DNA from: an uncultured Prevotella sp.
GTDB taxonomy: Bacteria; Bacteroidota; Bacteroidia; Bacteroidales; Bacteroidaceae
Assembly (NCBI GenBank): GCA_937901345.1
Contig: CALCHM010000040.1
Location: 1 to 35,122, forward strand
Direction of reading: 5' to 3'
Length of the DNA stretch: 35,122 nucleotides
In this document: in pieces, positions 24,878 to 33,970 of the stretch
How positions within the stretch are numbered: the first letter of the stretch is position 1
How the letters are laid out: each line of letters begins with the position of its first letter
Translations under genes and position numbers: made by a program
The notes under the pieces: generated by a model
What the model was told of the DNA's origin: nothing
Database searches by the model: none
The model's input: the letters and a program-made list of their open reading frames with translations, nothing else

Positions 24878-27166
24878 TTATTGCCACTTCTTTTCCAATA
24901 CGATAGCATCAATAACCGCCACGGCTGTGATGTTGACAATATCGCGAACGGAACTTTCGAAGTCGGTGAAGTGGATGGGTTTATTAAGACCCATTTGGAT
25001 GGGACCAATCACTTCACAATCGTCTGACATTCCCTTAATCATCTTATAACTGCTATTTGCAGAGGTGAGGTTGGGGAAGATAAGCGTGTTGACGTCAAGT
25101 CCGCGGAGGCGTGTGAAGGGGTATTTCTCGTCGCGCAATTCGCGGTCAAAGGCAAAGTTAACCTGCATTTCTCCATCGATAGCCAAATCGGGGAAGTCGG
25201 TTTGCATGCGATCTACAACTTGGTGTACCACCGTGGGTGAACCAGCGTTGTCTGTGCCGAAGTTAGAGTATGACACCATGGCTATGACGGGAGTGCGGTT
25301 AAAGAAGCGTACGGTCTTGGCCGAGAGTTTAGCAAGATCGTAAAGCGTATCTTCCGAGGGATGGCGGTTGATGAGGGTGTCGGCAATGAAATAAACGCCC
25401 TTCTTGGAGTTAACGATGTGCATGGCACCGAAGTGGTTAAAACCAGGCTGAATGCCGATAACCTCGTGTGCCACCTTGATGGTGTTAGAATACTTCGTGT
25501 AAAGACCCGTGATGAATGCATCCGCATCGCCCATTTCAACCATCATCATGCCAAAGTAGTTGCGCTCATACATCTTATCGATGGCTTCTTGAAGGGTGTA
25601 ACCCGCACGCTGTTTGCGCTTCGCTAGCACTTCGGCATAGCGCATACGCATAGGTGCCGCCTTTGCTTCATCGCGAAGGTTGAGAATTTCGATGCCTTCG
25701 AGGTTGAGATCCATTTCGGCAGCAATCTGTCGAATCTGTACGTCGTTGCCAAGCAAGATGGGACGGCAAATGCCCTCTTCCTTAGCCTTAACAGCCGCTT
25801 CAAGCATCTTGGGGTGTGTACCTTCGGCATAAACTACGCGCTTGGGGTTGAGGCGTGCTGTGTCGTAGAGGTTTTGAGTGAGTTTACTTTCCTGCCCCAT
25901 GAGTTCACGGAGTTGCTGGCGATAGGCGCGCCAATCCGTGATGGGTTTACGTGCTACACCACTATCTATTGCTGCCTTTGCCACCGCCATGGATACGTCA
26001 GTGATGAGGCGTGGGTCAACAGGTTTGGGGATGAAATAGTCGGGACCGAAAGTGAAGTTACGCACTTGGTAGGCACGGTTCACGATGTCGGGCACCGGAC
26101 GGCGTGCGAGGTCGGCAATAGCACGTACTGCAGCCATCTTCATTTCTTCATTAATGGCAGAAGCTGCCGTGTCGAGTGCACCGCGGAAAATGTAGGGGAA
26201 TCCAATGACGTTGTTAATCTGGTTGGGATAGTCCGTACGACCTGTGCTCATCAAAACTTCAGGGTTGGCTTCCTTAGCATCCTCGTATGAAATTTCGGGG
26301 ACGGGGTTGGCAAGCGCGAAGATGATAGGCTTGTTTGCCATGGTGCGCACCATGTCTTTAGTGAGCACATTACCCTTAGAGAGACCAACGAATACATCTG
26401 CACCCTTGATGGCATCTTCAAGCGTGTGGATGTCGGTGCGAGAAGTCGCAAATTCCAATTTCTGCGCATTGAGTCCGGGGCGCTCCTTAGAAATGACACC
26501 CTTAGAGTCAAGCATGACAATGTTTTCGTGGCGTGCTCCGAAAGCACAATAAAGTTTCGTGCATGAAATCGCGGCAGCACCCGCTCCGTTTACAACAATC
26601 TTGACATCTTCGATTTTCTTATCAGCCACGATAAGCGCATTAAGAAGTCCAGCACATGAGATAATGGCAGTACCATGTTGGTCATCGTGCATCACGGGGA
26701 TATCAAGTTCTTCCTTCAAGCGACGTTCGATTTCAAAGCATTCGGGCGCCTTGATATCTTCAAGGTTAATACCACCAAAAGTGGGCGCAATAGCCTTAAC
26801 CGCTTGGATGAACTTTTCAGGATCTTTCTCGTCTACTTCAATATCGAAAGCATCTACTCCCGCATAAATTTTGAAGAGCAAACTCTTACCCTCCATTACG
26901 GGCTTACCGCTCATTGCACCAATGTCGCCAAGTCCGAGCACGGCAGTACCATTGGAAATTACAGCAACGAGGTTGCCTTTGTTGGTATATTTATAAGCAT
27001 CTTGAGGATTCTGCTGAATCTCCAAACATGGTTCCGCAACGCCAGGAGAGTAGGCGAGTGAAAGGTCTGTTTGCGTACGATAAGGCTTGGTGGGTACGAT
27101 TTCAATCTTACCCGGTTTGCCCTGTGAGTGATAAAGCAATGCTGCTTCTTTCGTTATTTTAGCCAT
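24878..27166 (-). CDS. maeB: NADP-dependent malic enzyme with phosphotransacetylase-like domain
   Basis: A 762-residue two-domain protein. The N-terminal malic domain (about 1-430) has LAYSPGVAEPCLEI, NGTAVLGLGDIGAMSGKPV and HDDQHGTAI, and the NAD(P) site VVNGAGAAAISCTKL. The C-terminal third (about 430-762) is related to phosphate acetyltransferase (RVVYAEGTHPKMLEAAV, PILLGNDVQIRQIA), probably regulatory. It decarboxylates malate to pyruvate, producing reduced cofactor. A divergent TetR-type gene starts about 210 bases away. On the minus strand a -7 like TATTTTTG (plus 27229-27236) with TTG 16 bases upstream is a plausible but short-spaced promoter. Confidence 0.93.
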   Translation of the reverse strand: MAKITKEAALLYHSQGKPGKIEIVPTKPYRTQTDLSLAYSPGVAEPCLEIQQNPQDAYKYTNKGNLVAVISNGTAVLGLGDIGAMSGKPVMEGKSLLFKIYAGVDAFDIEVDEKDPEKFIQAVKAIAPTFGGINLEDIKAPECFEIERRLKEELDIPVMHDDQHGTAIISCAGLLNALIVADKKIEDVKIVVNGAGAAAISCTKLYCAFGARHENIVMLDSKGVISKERPGLNAQKLEFATSRTDIHTLEDAIKGADVFVGLSKGNVLTKDMVRTMANKPIIFALANPVPEISYEDAKEANPEVLMSTGRTDYPNQINNVIGFPYIFRGALDTAASAINEEMKMAAVRAIADLARRPVPDIVNRAYQVRNFTFGPDYFIPKPVDPRLITDVSMAVAKAAIDSGVARKPITDWRAYRQQLRELMGQESKLTQNLYDTARLNPKRVVYAEGTHPKMLEAAVKAKEEGICRPILLGNDVQIRQIAAEMDLNLEGIEILNLRDEAKAAPMRMRYAEVLAKRKQRAGYTLQEAIDKMYERNYFGMMMVEMGDADAFITGLYTKYSNTIKVAHEVIGIQPGFNHFGAMHIVNSKKGVYFIADTLINRHPSEDTLYDLAKLSAKTVRFFNRTPVIAMVSYSNFGTDNAGSPTVVHQVVDRMQTDFPDLAIDGEMQVNFAFDRELRDEKYPFTRLRGLDVNTLIFPNLTSANSSYKMIKGMSDDCEVIGPIQMGLNKPIHFTDFESSVRDIVNITAVAVIDAIVLEKKWQ

Positions 27167-27340
27167 CTTTAGTTGATTTTTAAATTGCTGTAAAAGTTAG
27201 TCTGTTTTGTGTTTCGTTGAGTGAGCTGCAAAAATACGGATTTTCTATTTTTCAACCATAAAAGAGTGCGTTTTTGTCGAAAAAAGTAGATGCCCGAGCG
27301 AAAGTTTTTTCTCGAAACGTTAATGTATGTATAAATTTTG

Positions 27341-27348
27341 TATATTTG
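27341..27348 (+). promoter_or_regulatory. -7 box of the TetR-type gene
   Basis: TATATTTG fits the TAnnTTTG element; a -33 box is not clear. Its position shows that the in-frame ATG at 27327 lies upstream of transcription, so the gene should start at 27375. Confidence 0.6.
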
Positions 27349-27374
27349 CCTTGCGAATAAGGTATGGTAACACA

Positions 27375-28001
27375 ATGAGAAGAGTTATTACAAAAGAAGA
27401 AAAGCGTGAAGCAGTAGTGAAAGGCGCTATGGCACTCTTTGCAAAAAACGGTATCAAAGATGTGACGATGGACGATATTGCTCACGCTTTGAAAATGTCC
27501 AAGCGAACTTTGTATGAACTCTTTGTTGACAAAGAAAATTTGCTGCTCTATTGTGTGAAAACCGAAGGACTTTGGCAACGTGACCGCTTGCGTGAATACG
27601 TTCAGAATGCTGTCAATGTGTTAGAACCTGTGCTGTACGATTTGCACTTCAAAATGCAAGCGCTTAGTTTGGTGACGCCCAGTTTCTTTACTGATCTTCT
27701 GAAATATCCAAAAGTCGTGGCCTACGTAACCGAAGTGAGGCGTGGACAACGAAAACTGGCTGTTGATTATCTCTCACAAGGGGTGCAACAAGGACTGTTC
27801 CGTTCTGATGTAAACTTTGATATCGTCTATAGCGTCATAGTTGCTCAATTTGATATCATGTTTTCCTCTAAGGATTTCAGTAAGTACACTCCGTTTGAAC
27901 TTTTTAACAACCTTGTTCTAAATTATTTTCGCGGATGTGCAACGCCAGAGGGCGTACGGATAATGGATGAATTCTTCATGCGTCATTCCGAAAAATTGTA
28001 G
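27375..28001 (+). CDS. TetR-family transcriptional regulator
   Basis: A 208-residue regulator with a TetR N-terminal helix-turn-helix: VVKGAMALFAKNGIKDVTMD, then IAHALKMSKRTLYELFVDKE. The C-terminal helical part, where a ligand would bind, is not recognised. The ATG at 27375 is chosen over 27327 because a TAnnTTTG box at 27341-27348 lies between them. It is divergent from the malic enzyme gene and could control it or itself. The sugar nucleotidyltransferase gene follows 106 bases later, and the two may be separate. Confidence 0.88.
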   Translation: MRRVITKEEKREAVVKGAMALFAKNGIKDVTMDDIAHALKMSKRTLYELFVDKENLLLYCVKTEGLWQRDRLREYVQNAVNVLEPVLYDLHFKMQALSLVTPSFFTDLLKYPKVVAYVTEVRRGQRKLAVDYLSQGVQQGLFRSDVNFDIVYSVIVAQFDIMFSSKDFSKYTPFELFNNLVLNYFRGCATPEGVRIMDEFFMRHSEKL

Positions 28002-28107
28002 CATTCAGAAAATAGAGGAATTGCCTCGAAGGTATTCGACTCCGAATAAATTCTGAGAAATCACAAGATTCTTACGATTAAACAACCTTTATTAATAAAC
28101 AAAAAAA

Positions 28108-29019
28108 ATGAAACCTACTCTTTTCCTCCTTGCTGCTGGTATGGGTAGCCGCTATGGCGGTTTGAAGCAGCTCGACAAGCTCGGTCCTAATGGTGAAACA
28201 ATCATGGACTACAGTATCTATGACGCAATCAATGCTGGTTTCGGCAAGTTGGTGTTCGTAATCCGTAAGGACTTTGAACAAGACTTCCGTGACATCGTGC
28301 TCAAGAAGTATGAAAGCAAGATTCCTTGTGAACTCGTTTTCCAGGCTCTTGATGCACTTCCCGAAGGTTTTACTTGTCCTGCCGATCGCCAAAAACCCTG
28401 GGGTACTAATCATGCCGTGATGATGGGTAAGGATGTAATCAAGGAACCCTTTGCAGTATTGAATTGTGACGACTTCTACGATCGCGATGCTTTCCAAGTA
28501 ATGGGTAAGTATCTTTCAGAACTCCCCGAAGGATCTACTGGTAAGTATGCTATGGTAGGTTTCCGTGTAGGTAATACGCTCTCTGAATCAGGTACAGTAA
28601 GTCGTGGCGTATGCGAAAAGAACGAACAAAATCTTCTTACTTCTGTAGTTGAACGCACAAAGATTCAGCGTTTTGATGGCGTTGTGAAGTATCAGGATGA
28701 AAATGATGAGTGGGTGGCTATCTCAGACAACACTCCCGTTTCAATGAACTTCTGGGGCTTTACTCCCGACTACTTCCAGCACTCAGTAGAGTATTTCAAG
28801 GAATTCCTTTCTGACCCCAAGAATATGGAAAACCTCAAGAGTGAATTCTTCATTCCTCTTATGGTTGATAAACTCATCAACGATGGTACTGCAACTTGCG
28901 AAGTGCTTGACACAACTTCACAGTGGTTCGGTGTAACTTATCCCGAAGATCGTCCTGAAGTAGTTGCACGTTTCGCTAAGCTTGGTGAAGATGGTGTTTA
29001 TCCCGCAAATATGTTCTAA
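28108..29019 (+). CDS. Sugar nucleotidyltransferase
   Basis: A 303-residue NTP_transferase. LAAGMGSRYGGLKQL at residues 8-22 is the nucleotide-binding loop, with K20 the conserved Lys; NCDDFYD binds the metal ion. It makes a nucleotide sugar from a sugar phosphate and an NTP; which sugar cannot be told. It does not look like the glucose-1-phosphate thymidylyltransferase of the rhamnose pathway. In other Bacteroidetes a phosphotransferase gene is often beside it, from memory, but none is here. A strong terminator follows at 29071. Codon use is even and appears optimised, suggesting good expression. Confidence 0.8.
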   Translation: MKPTLFLLAAGMGSRYGGLKQLDKLGPNGETIMDYSIYDAINAGFGKLVFVIRKDFEQDFRDIVLKKYESKIPCELVFQALDALPEGFTCPADRQKPWGTNHAVMMGKDVIKEPFAVLNCDDFYDRDAFQVMGKYLSELPEGSTGKYAMVGFRVGNTLSESGTVSRGVCEKNEQNLLTSVVERTKIQRFDGVVKYQDENDEWVAISDNTPVSMNFWGFTPDYFQHSVEYFKEFLSDPKNMENLKSEFFIPLMVDKLINDGTATCEVLDTTSQWFGVTYPEDRPEVVARFAKLGEDGVYPANMF

Positions 29020-29070
29020 TACATAGCAAAATATTGCTGTTCGGTTAACTTTAGAATAGCAAGATTTAAG

Positions 29071-29112
29071 TGTCCGCATCCTTGATTTTATAGTGATGCG
29101 GACATTCTTTTT
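29071..29112 (+). terminator. Terminator of the nucleotidyltransferase gene
   Basis: TGTCCGCATC (29071-29080) pairs perfectly with GATGCGGACA (29095-29104) across a 14-base loop, followed by TTCTTTTT. It is 52 bases after the stop. Confidence 0.85.
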
Positions 29113-29131
29113 AATAAATGTAGAATGTAAT

Positions 29132-29232
29132 ATGAAAATAGAGGTAGATCCGCAGGAAACCACGCGTGCCGAAGCCTTTTCGCTTTGGATGACGTCTCCT
29201 ATGCCAATGAGGGTGTTTTTGACACACCCTCA
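29132..29232 (+). pseudogene. Possible stub of a CatA-like acetyltransferase gene
   Basis: The ATG at 29132 opens a frame whose first 26 codons (IEVDPQETTRAEAFSLWMTS then PMPM) resemble, from memory, the N-terminus of Bacteroidetes chloramphenicol-acetyltransferase-like proteins. Just past residue 26 the protein pattern ends, and the DNA becomes a hairpin, TGAGGGTGT (29208-29216) with ACACCCTCA (29224-29232). The later part of the frame has no family signal. If right, this is the 5' end of a gene whose rest has been lost, now followed by an AT-rich island. The call rests on a short match. Confidence 0.35.
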
Positions 29233-29309
29233 TATTTGTTACTTGCTTCTTCATAATATAGTCAACTGCAATTTACAATATATCGGAACCTTTTATGTGT
29301 TTATCTGTG

Positions 29310-30269
29310 TTAAACAAAAATAGACACATTGTATTCTTTTATTATCTGTTTGGCATCTCTAATTGCTTGCTCTGCTTGCTGTTTTGACGGGGTGTCACCT
29401 TTATGAATTACCTTATCGCGAATATCAATTGTATGTGTTTTTATTATATTGCTATTATTGGCCTGTGGTAATCCAAATGTTTTCATTATTTCCTGAATCT
29501 TACTAAATCCGTTGGCATGTTTTAGAATCTGCCTCTTGATCTTTTCTCCGGTTTGCTTTTGATCCAAATAGCTAATGACTTGGTCTTTTAATGTCTTTTC
29601 AATAATCGTAGCACAATTTAGCACTACTTCTCGATATTCTCCTCTCACAAGGCATCTTTTTGTATCTGCTAATAGAGTGTACTGTAATGAAATGTCTCTA
29701 TTAATGTTTCTGTAAATTTTAAAAAACTCATCAATGGTCATCACTTCACTTGGGCTTGTGATGTGAATATTCAAAAAGGCTGCAATACCTTCATCCTTAT
29801 TTGTAATAGTATTTACTAATGAGAAGCTTTCTGTCGGTTTAATATAACCCTCTTCTTTTGTGTAACTCCAATGTATAGCGGACGGATGAATAATACTTAT
29901 ACATTTAATAAATTTACTTGCAAGTCTTTCAATTTCTTGAATAATTTTCCTGTAAAATTGATTTATGTTATCAATGTCTTCATCAATATATAGGGTGAAA
30001 TATACTCTGGTTATTCGAGGACGAATAATCGGTTTTCTGCTAGGGGTAAATGAACTACTATAATCTCCACATTTATATTCCCCAATAATGTTGTCTAAGT
30101 TTGGGTTTATTAGTTCAAAACCATTTTTTTCATTACTTTTTATAATCGGAAACGAAGTAAAACCATAAAACCCCAATATTTTTATTGGAATTTTTTTACC
30201 AATAAAACTCTGGTCAATATTAATCCAGTGTTTAAATTCGCATGGGCAGCAAAAGATATATTTACACAT
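29310..30269 (-). CDS. HEPN-like protein, possible defence nuclease
   Basis: A 319-residue protein from AT-rich DNA, with no domain recognised in its first 190 residues. The last third is helical and carries RDKVIH (R284 to H289, an Rx4H pattern) directly followed by KG, as in HEPN ribonuclease-type domains. Before it lies YTLLADTKRCLVRGEYREVV, also like the first HEPN helix. HEPN proteins often cut RNA in toxin or anti-phage systems; that role is inferred. Cys-rich residues 2-10 could bind a metal. No partner nucleotidyltransferase is adjacent. It stands alone, on the minus strand. Confidence 0.5.
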   Translation of the reverse strand: MCKYIFCCPCEFKHWINIDQSFIGKKIPIKILGFYGFTSFPIIKSNEKNGFELINPNLDNIIGEYKCGDYSSSFTPSRKPIIRPRITRVYFTLYIDEDIDNINQFYRKIIQEIERLASKFIKCISIIHPSAIHWSYTKEEGYIKPTESFSLVNTITNKDEGIAAFLNIHITSPSEVMTIDEFFKIYRNINRDISLQYTLLADTKRCLVRGEYREVVLNCATIIEKTLKDQVISYLDQKQTGEKIKRQILKHANGFSKIQEIMKTFGLPQANNSNIIKTHTIDIRDKVIHKGDTPSKQQAEQAIRDAKQIIKEYNVSIFV

Positions 30270-31110
30270 TATTTAATTCTAATATGTTTTATTTCTATTT
30301 GGTGTATTTCTTTATTTCCCGATGCATAATATTTTTTTAACGCCCATTTGTAGTCTTGTAAGTGCTTGGTATATAATGCATTACAAAGTTTTCTCAAAGG
30401 ACAAAAGTTCGTTCGGGGGGACAGACTGGGGACTGCATTTTTACAAAGAAACCCATAAAATCTGCAAAAACGCACTTTTTTTAGCATATTTGCAGTAAAC
30501 AGCGAATATTTGCTTCACTCGCTGTGAAATAACAAAGAAATCTTTGTTTATCTCGCTCGTTTGCTCAATATTTGCATTTCGTTGCATGGTAAAATGGCCT
30601 TTAATTGGAACTTAAATTGCACCTGCGATAGCTATTAAATTTAGTGGTTTAGTTTAGTCCAATGTATATATAGAATAGAAGTAAACTAAACTGCCTTTAT
30701 CGTCAAATCTAAGAGGCTTGTTACAGCAGCGGCTTTACACTCTTAAAAAAAGGGCTTTGTTTCTCTCATTTGCAGATGTTATGAGTTTCTTTATATCCGT
30801 CTTCCTTTTAGTAGGATTTTCTGAGAAGTGTCAAAGTATATTCTTTTTGCTTCTCAAAAGAAGAGAGATCTTTGTCGTTCTCTTTTAACCAACAAGGATT
30901 ATATATGAGATCACATGATTTTTTTCAGGTAGTAAAGATGGGATTATGTGAAAAAGAAGCTTTATTTCGTCGGGAAATGTGAAAATAGATAATATTTGAA
31001 CAGAAAAAGAAGAATAAACTCTTTTATTGTTTAAAATATTACTATTGAATACTATCTTGAGTGTCATATTATGTCTGTTATGCAGAAATATTGCCGCAAA
31101 CAACAAAAAA

Positions 31111-31128
31111 GGTTGTATATGTACAACC
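31111..31128. promoter_or_regulatory. Palindromic operator candidate upstream of the Fic gene
   Basis: GGTTGTA (31111-31117) and TACAACC (31122-31128) form a perfect inverted repeat with a 4-base centre. It sits 17 bases upstream of the -7 box, over the place where the -33 element should be, as a repressor site would. Confidence 0.5.
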
Positions 31129-31145
31129 ATATTGAAAACATTTTG

Positions 31146-31153
31146 TATATTTG
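31146..31153 (+). promoter_or_regulatory. -7 box of the Fic gene
   Basis: TATATTTG fits TAnnTTTG; the Fic ATG is 28 bases downstream. No separate -33 element is clear. Confidence 0.65.
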
Positions 31154-31181
31154 CATTGTGAGATACTAAATAAGGTACTGT

Positions 31182-32249
31182 ATGAAATATCTTAATATTA
31201 AGAAGGCTTTGACTGCATGGCAAGAGTTGCAACCACTATCTGAGAAGGATAAGGATAGGCTTAGCCGTCGTTTTACTGTTGACTTCAACTATAATAGTAA
31301 CCATATAGAAGGTAATACGCTGACTTATGGCCAAACGGAAATCTTGTTGTTATTCGGCAAGGTGATTGGAGAGGCAAGCGTGCGCGATGTTCAAGAAATG
31401 ACAGCGAGTAATGTCGGTTTACGAATGATGACAGAAGAGGCGAAGGTAAAAGAGACTCCTTTGACGCAAAACTTTATTAGAACACTACACCAGACATTAC
31501 TTCGTGAGGATTATACGGTATATCGTAATTTGCCTGGTGGAGTTCAGACGAGCTATGTGATACATGCTGGACAGTATAAAACTCGTCCTAATAGTGTGAT
31601 TACACGATATGGTGACAGATTTGAATATGCTTCTCCTGAAGAAACTCCCAGTCTGATGGCAGACTTAGTGGATTGGTATAACAAGGCAGAGCAAGAAGGT
31701 AAACTTACCCCTATAGAGTTAGCAGCATTGTTCCACTATCGTTATATACGCATTCACCCCTTTGAAGATGGTAATGGTCGTATTGCCCGACTGATGGTAA
31801 ACTTTATCCTTACTCGCCACGATTATCCGATGATTGTAGTTCGTAGTCGCAAAAAGAGTGAGTATTTGGAAGCTTTACATCAGGCAGACCTCGAGGTGGG
31901 ACCTGTCCCTAGCGATGGTGCTCATGCAGATATTAAAGATATTCGTCCGTTCCTGAAATACTTCAATGGTTTGGTCGCTACCGAGGTATACAACGATGTC
32001 TTGTTTGTGAGCAAGAAGAATGAGAATGTATGCTGGTACGATGGCGAGCGAATAGCATTCCGCACACCAAACTACACGAAGATTCTCAATGCAATGAGAA
32101 CCTATCCGTCCTTGACGCTGGCGGATATGAAAGAGATAACGGGTATAAGCATTGCAGCCATTCAAAAACTCCTTGACCAACTCATTCAAAAGAAATATGT
32201 CGAGCGTGGTGAGAAGGATGGTAGTTGGAGGGTGTTTGTGACACAGTAG
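31182..32249 (+). CDS. Fic-family protein with inhibitory motif and C-terminal winged helix
   Basis: A 355-residue protein. HPFEDGNGR at residues 192-200 is the complete Fic catalytic motif, which in the family usually transfers AMP to a target hydroxyl. SNHIEG at 39-44 fits the (S/T)xxxE(G/N) inhibitory motif before the Fic core, so it is the type that holds itself inactive through the glutamate, E43. The end (about 295-355) looks like a winged helix-turn-helix, LADMKEITGISIAAIQKLLD. Such proteins are common in Bacteroidetes, often stand-alone and of unknown target. A palindrome and promoter precede it. Confidence 0.88.
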   Translation: MKYLNIKKALTAWQELQPLSEKDKDRLSRRFTVDFNYNSNHIEGNTLTYGQTEILLLFGKVIGEASVRDVQEMTASNVGLRMMTEEAKVKETPLTQNFIRTLHQTLLREDYTVYRNLPGGVQTSYVIHAGQYKTRPNSVITRYGDRFEYASPEETPSLMADLVDWYNKAEQEGKLTPIELAALFHYRYIRIHPFEDGNGRIARLMVNFILTRHDYPMIVVRSRKKSEYLEALHQADLEVGPVPSDGAHADIKDIRPFLKYFNGLVATEVYNDVLFVSKKNENVCWYDGERIAFRTPNYTKILNAMRTYPSLTLADMKEITGISIAAIQKLLDQLIQKKYVERGEKDGSWRVFVTQ

Positions 32250-32263
32250 GATTAAAATCTAGC

Positions 32264-32386
32264 AAATGCGAGTTTACCAACGACATGCAATCCCTTCTGC
32301 GTCCAGATGTTACTTTCAATGCAAGCGATGCATATCCGCTGATTTATGAGACCTTTATAGATAAGATGGAGGGAAAGAGAGATTAA
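32264..32386 (+). pseudogene. Possible 3' gene remnant
   Basis: Between the Fic gene and the next gene, one frame reads like the end of a protein: it contains FTNDMQSLLRPDVTF and PLIYETFIDKMEG and stops at 32386. The frame opens only a little upstream, after a stop within the Fic gene. It may be the last 40 codons of a lost gene; the family is not recognised. It could also be a chance open frame. Confidence 0.3.
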
Positions 32387-32467
32387 CATGATTTCTATAA
32401 TAGTCTCAGTTTTTTCAATGTTAGCGTTCAAACAGAAATTAATAACCAAACAACAAAATAAGAAGGA

Positions 32468-33589
32468 ATGAAAGCGAATCGTACGTGTATTGTACTTATA
32501 ATGTTACTTTGTGCTAATGTGTTATTTGCACAAAGAAAAGAAGCTGTTTCCATATCATTGGACGAGATTAAGGATATGCCCCAGAAAATAATTACAGCTT
32601 ATTTCAAACCTGTCTATACGACTACAGGTGTGTCGTATCCTTTGATGCAATGGTATGCTTATGAAAACAAAATTGATACTTGGGATAAGGTTGCCCTAAA
32701 TAAATTCAACGCTTCAATATACAGATTTAAGGAAGAACCTATTAAAGCTGCAGAATTTGCTCTTAAATTTTGCAAATCATTTGGAGAAAAGGATTTTATA
32801 GACAATTTTAAAGCAATAGGATTTAATTCTGTTGAAATTTACTCAATATTGCGTTGCTACAAAGAAGAAAAGAAATGGCAAGAATTAGATATCCTCAAAG
32901 AATGGGGAAAGAATGGCATTCCACAATTTGAAAACAAAGAAACATCTGTTTCTGCAAAGTATCATATAAGCATCGATAGTACAAAAATGAGGAAGTTCCT
33001 TTCGGATAATATAAAAAGGAACTTTTTTGATGATTATCTGCAATTAGAAATCGGTGCAGATGGCACATGTTTAAACCAACCCCAATATGAGTTTATTCAA
33101 ATAAGCGACATTGTTGCTGCAAAAAAGACATTTACATATGCAGACACAACGTTAAATGTTCCGGTCTCTTCAAAAATTAAAATATCAGAAAACTTAGAGA
33201 GCGGAATTGACTATAGAATAAAACTTGTGTATAACAAAAAAGAAAATAGATGGGTATTTAAGAAAGGTACTTTCCGTGATGACTACTATTGGGAAAAGAT
33301 AAAAAAGAGTACACTATACTACGAATATATAAGTGTAGCTATAGAAAAGCTTCTCAATTATGAAACTATAGAATCTGATTGTGAGTGTGAATTAGAGTTT
33401 TCAATAGTAAAGTCCATCGTTAAAGTGTCACAAGCTGATTATGATACTAATGTTATTCAGCAAGAGGTCACATATAATAATGAAGATTTCCCATATATTA
33501 GGCTTGTTACATTATATAAGAAACGAAAGGGGGAGTATTTTTTTGATAAGATTTCATTGGATGAAACTAAATTGCGGCGCATTTTTTAG
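32468..33589 (+). CDS. Secreted protein of unknown function
   Basis: A 373-residue protein with a clear signal peptide (TCIVLIMLLCANVLFAQ, cleavage near residue 22). The rest is soluble, rich in Lys, Glu, Tyr and Ile, with mixed helices and strands. No motif or family is recognised. Three Cys (DCECE near residue 305, and others) may form a bridge or bind a metal. It is in AT-rich DNA and has no clear promoter or terminator. The ATG at 32468 is favoured because it begins the signal peptide directly. Confidence 0.65.
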   Translation: MKANRTCIVLIMLLCANVLFAQRKEAVSISLDEIKDMPQKIITAYFKPVYTTTGVSYPLMQWYAYENKIDTWDKVALNKFNASIYRFKEEPIKAAEFALKFCKSFGEKDFIDNFKAIGFNSVEIYSILRCYKEEKKWQELDILKEWGKNGIPQFENKETSVSAKYHISIDSTKMRKFLSDNIKRNFFDDYLQLEIGADGTCLNQPQYEFIQISDIVAAKKTFTYADTTLNVPVSSKIKISENLESGIDYRIKLVYNKKENRWVFKKGTFRDDYYWEKIKKSTLYYEYISVAIEKLLNYETIESDCECELEFSIVKSIVKVSQADYDTNVIQQEVTYNNEDFPYIRLVTLYKKRKGEYFFDKISLDETKLRRIF

Positions 33590-33745
33590 TTTAATGAATT
33601 TGACGTAATATGAATAACATAGTAAACCTCAGGGAACAAACTTTTGACTGCATTCGGTGCTTCTCCTGCCGAAATACAGTTATAACAATTTAACAATAGA
33701 AATGTATGATATATTTTGATGAGGCTGGGTATACAGGTTTACACG

Positions 33746-33970
33746 CTATGTTTGCAGATCGTATGCTTTCTTTGCAAAAATCACTTTTCCACGCAAAATC
33801 TCATACTCCGATGGCTGTGGAGTAGTCTCCGAAACAGCAATCTCCTCAATAGGCTCAGCAACGATAGTTGGGACATCAGTTGCAACAACCACTTCTTCCA
33901 ACTTCTGAAACCCAGGAAAGCGCATCAAGAACTTCTCCATTCGAGGCAACAGCAACTCATTGAGTGTCAT
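33746..33970 (-). CDS. Small protein of unknown function, second gene of a minus-strand pair
   Basis: A 74-residue protein: an amphipathic start (MTLNELLLPRMEKFLMRFPG), then a Val/Pro/Glu-rich middle (VVVATDVPTIVAEPIEEI) and a basic end. Its ATG lies directly after the TAA at 33971-33973 of the small membrane gene upstream, so the two are probably co-translated. No family is recognised. The mixed but regular composition makes a real protein more likely than chance, though not certain. Confidence 0.45.
   Translation of the reverse strand: MTLNELLLPRMEKFLMRFPGFQKLEEVVVATDVPTIVAEPIEEIAVSETTPQPSEYEILRGKVIFAKKAYDLQT

Larger units (their letters stand above)
30270..31181. other. AT-rich non-coding stretch
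   Basis: A 912-base gap with no credible gene. Frames at 30269-30487 and 30885-31232 (both minus strand) lack any family signal or good context. A 10-bp inverted pair, GTTTAGTTTA (30647-30656) with TAAACTAAAC (30682-30691), is the only notable structure before the Fic promoter region. Confidence 0.6.

Noticed and set aside
30269..30487. 72-residue minus-strand frame
   Set aside because: Directly abuts the HEPN-like gene but has no family signal; much of it looks like a dispersed non-coding string.
30885..31232. 115-residue minus-strand frame
   Set aside because: Overlaps the promoter, palindrome and start of the Fic gene and has low-complexity AT-driven composition.
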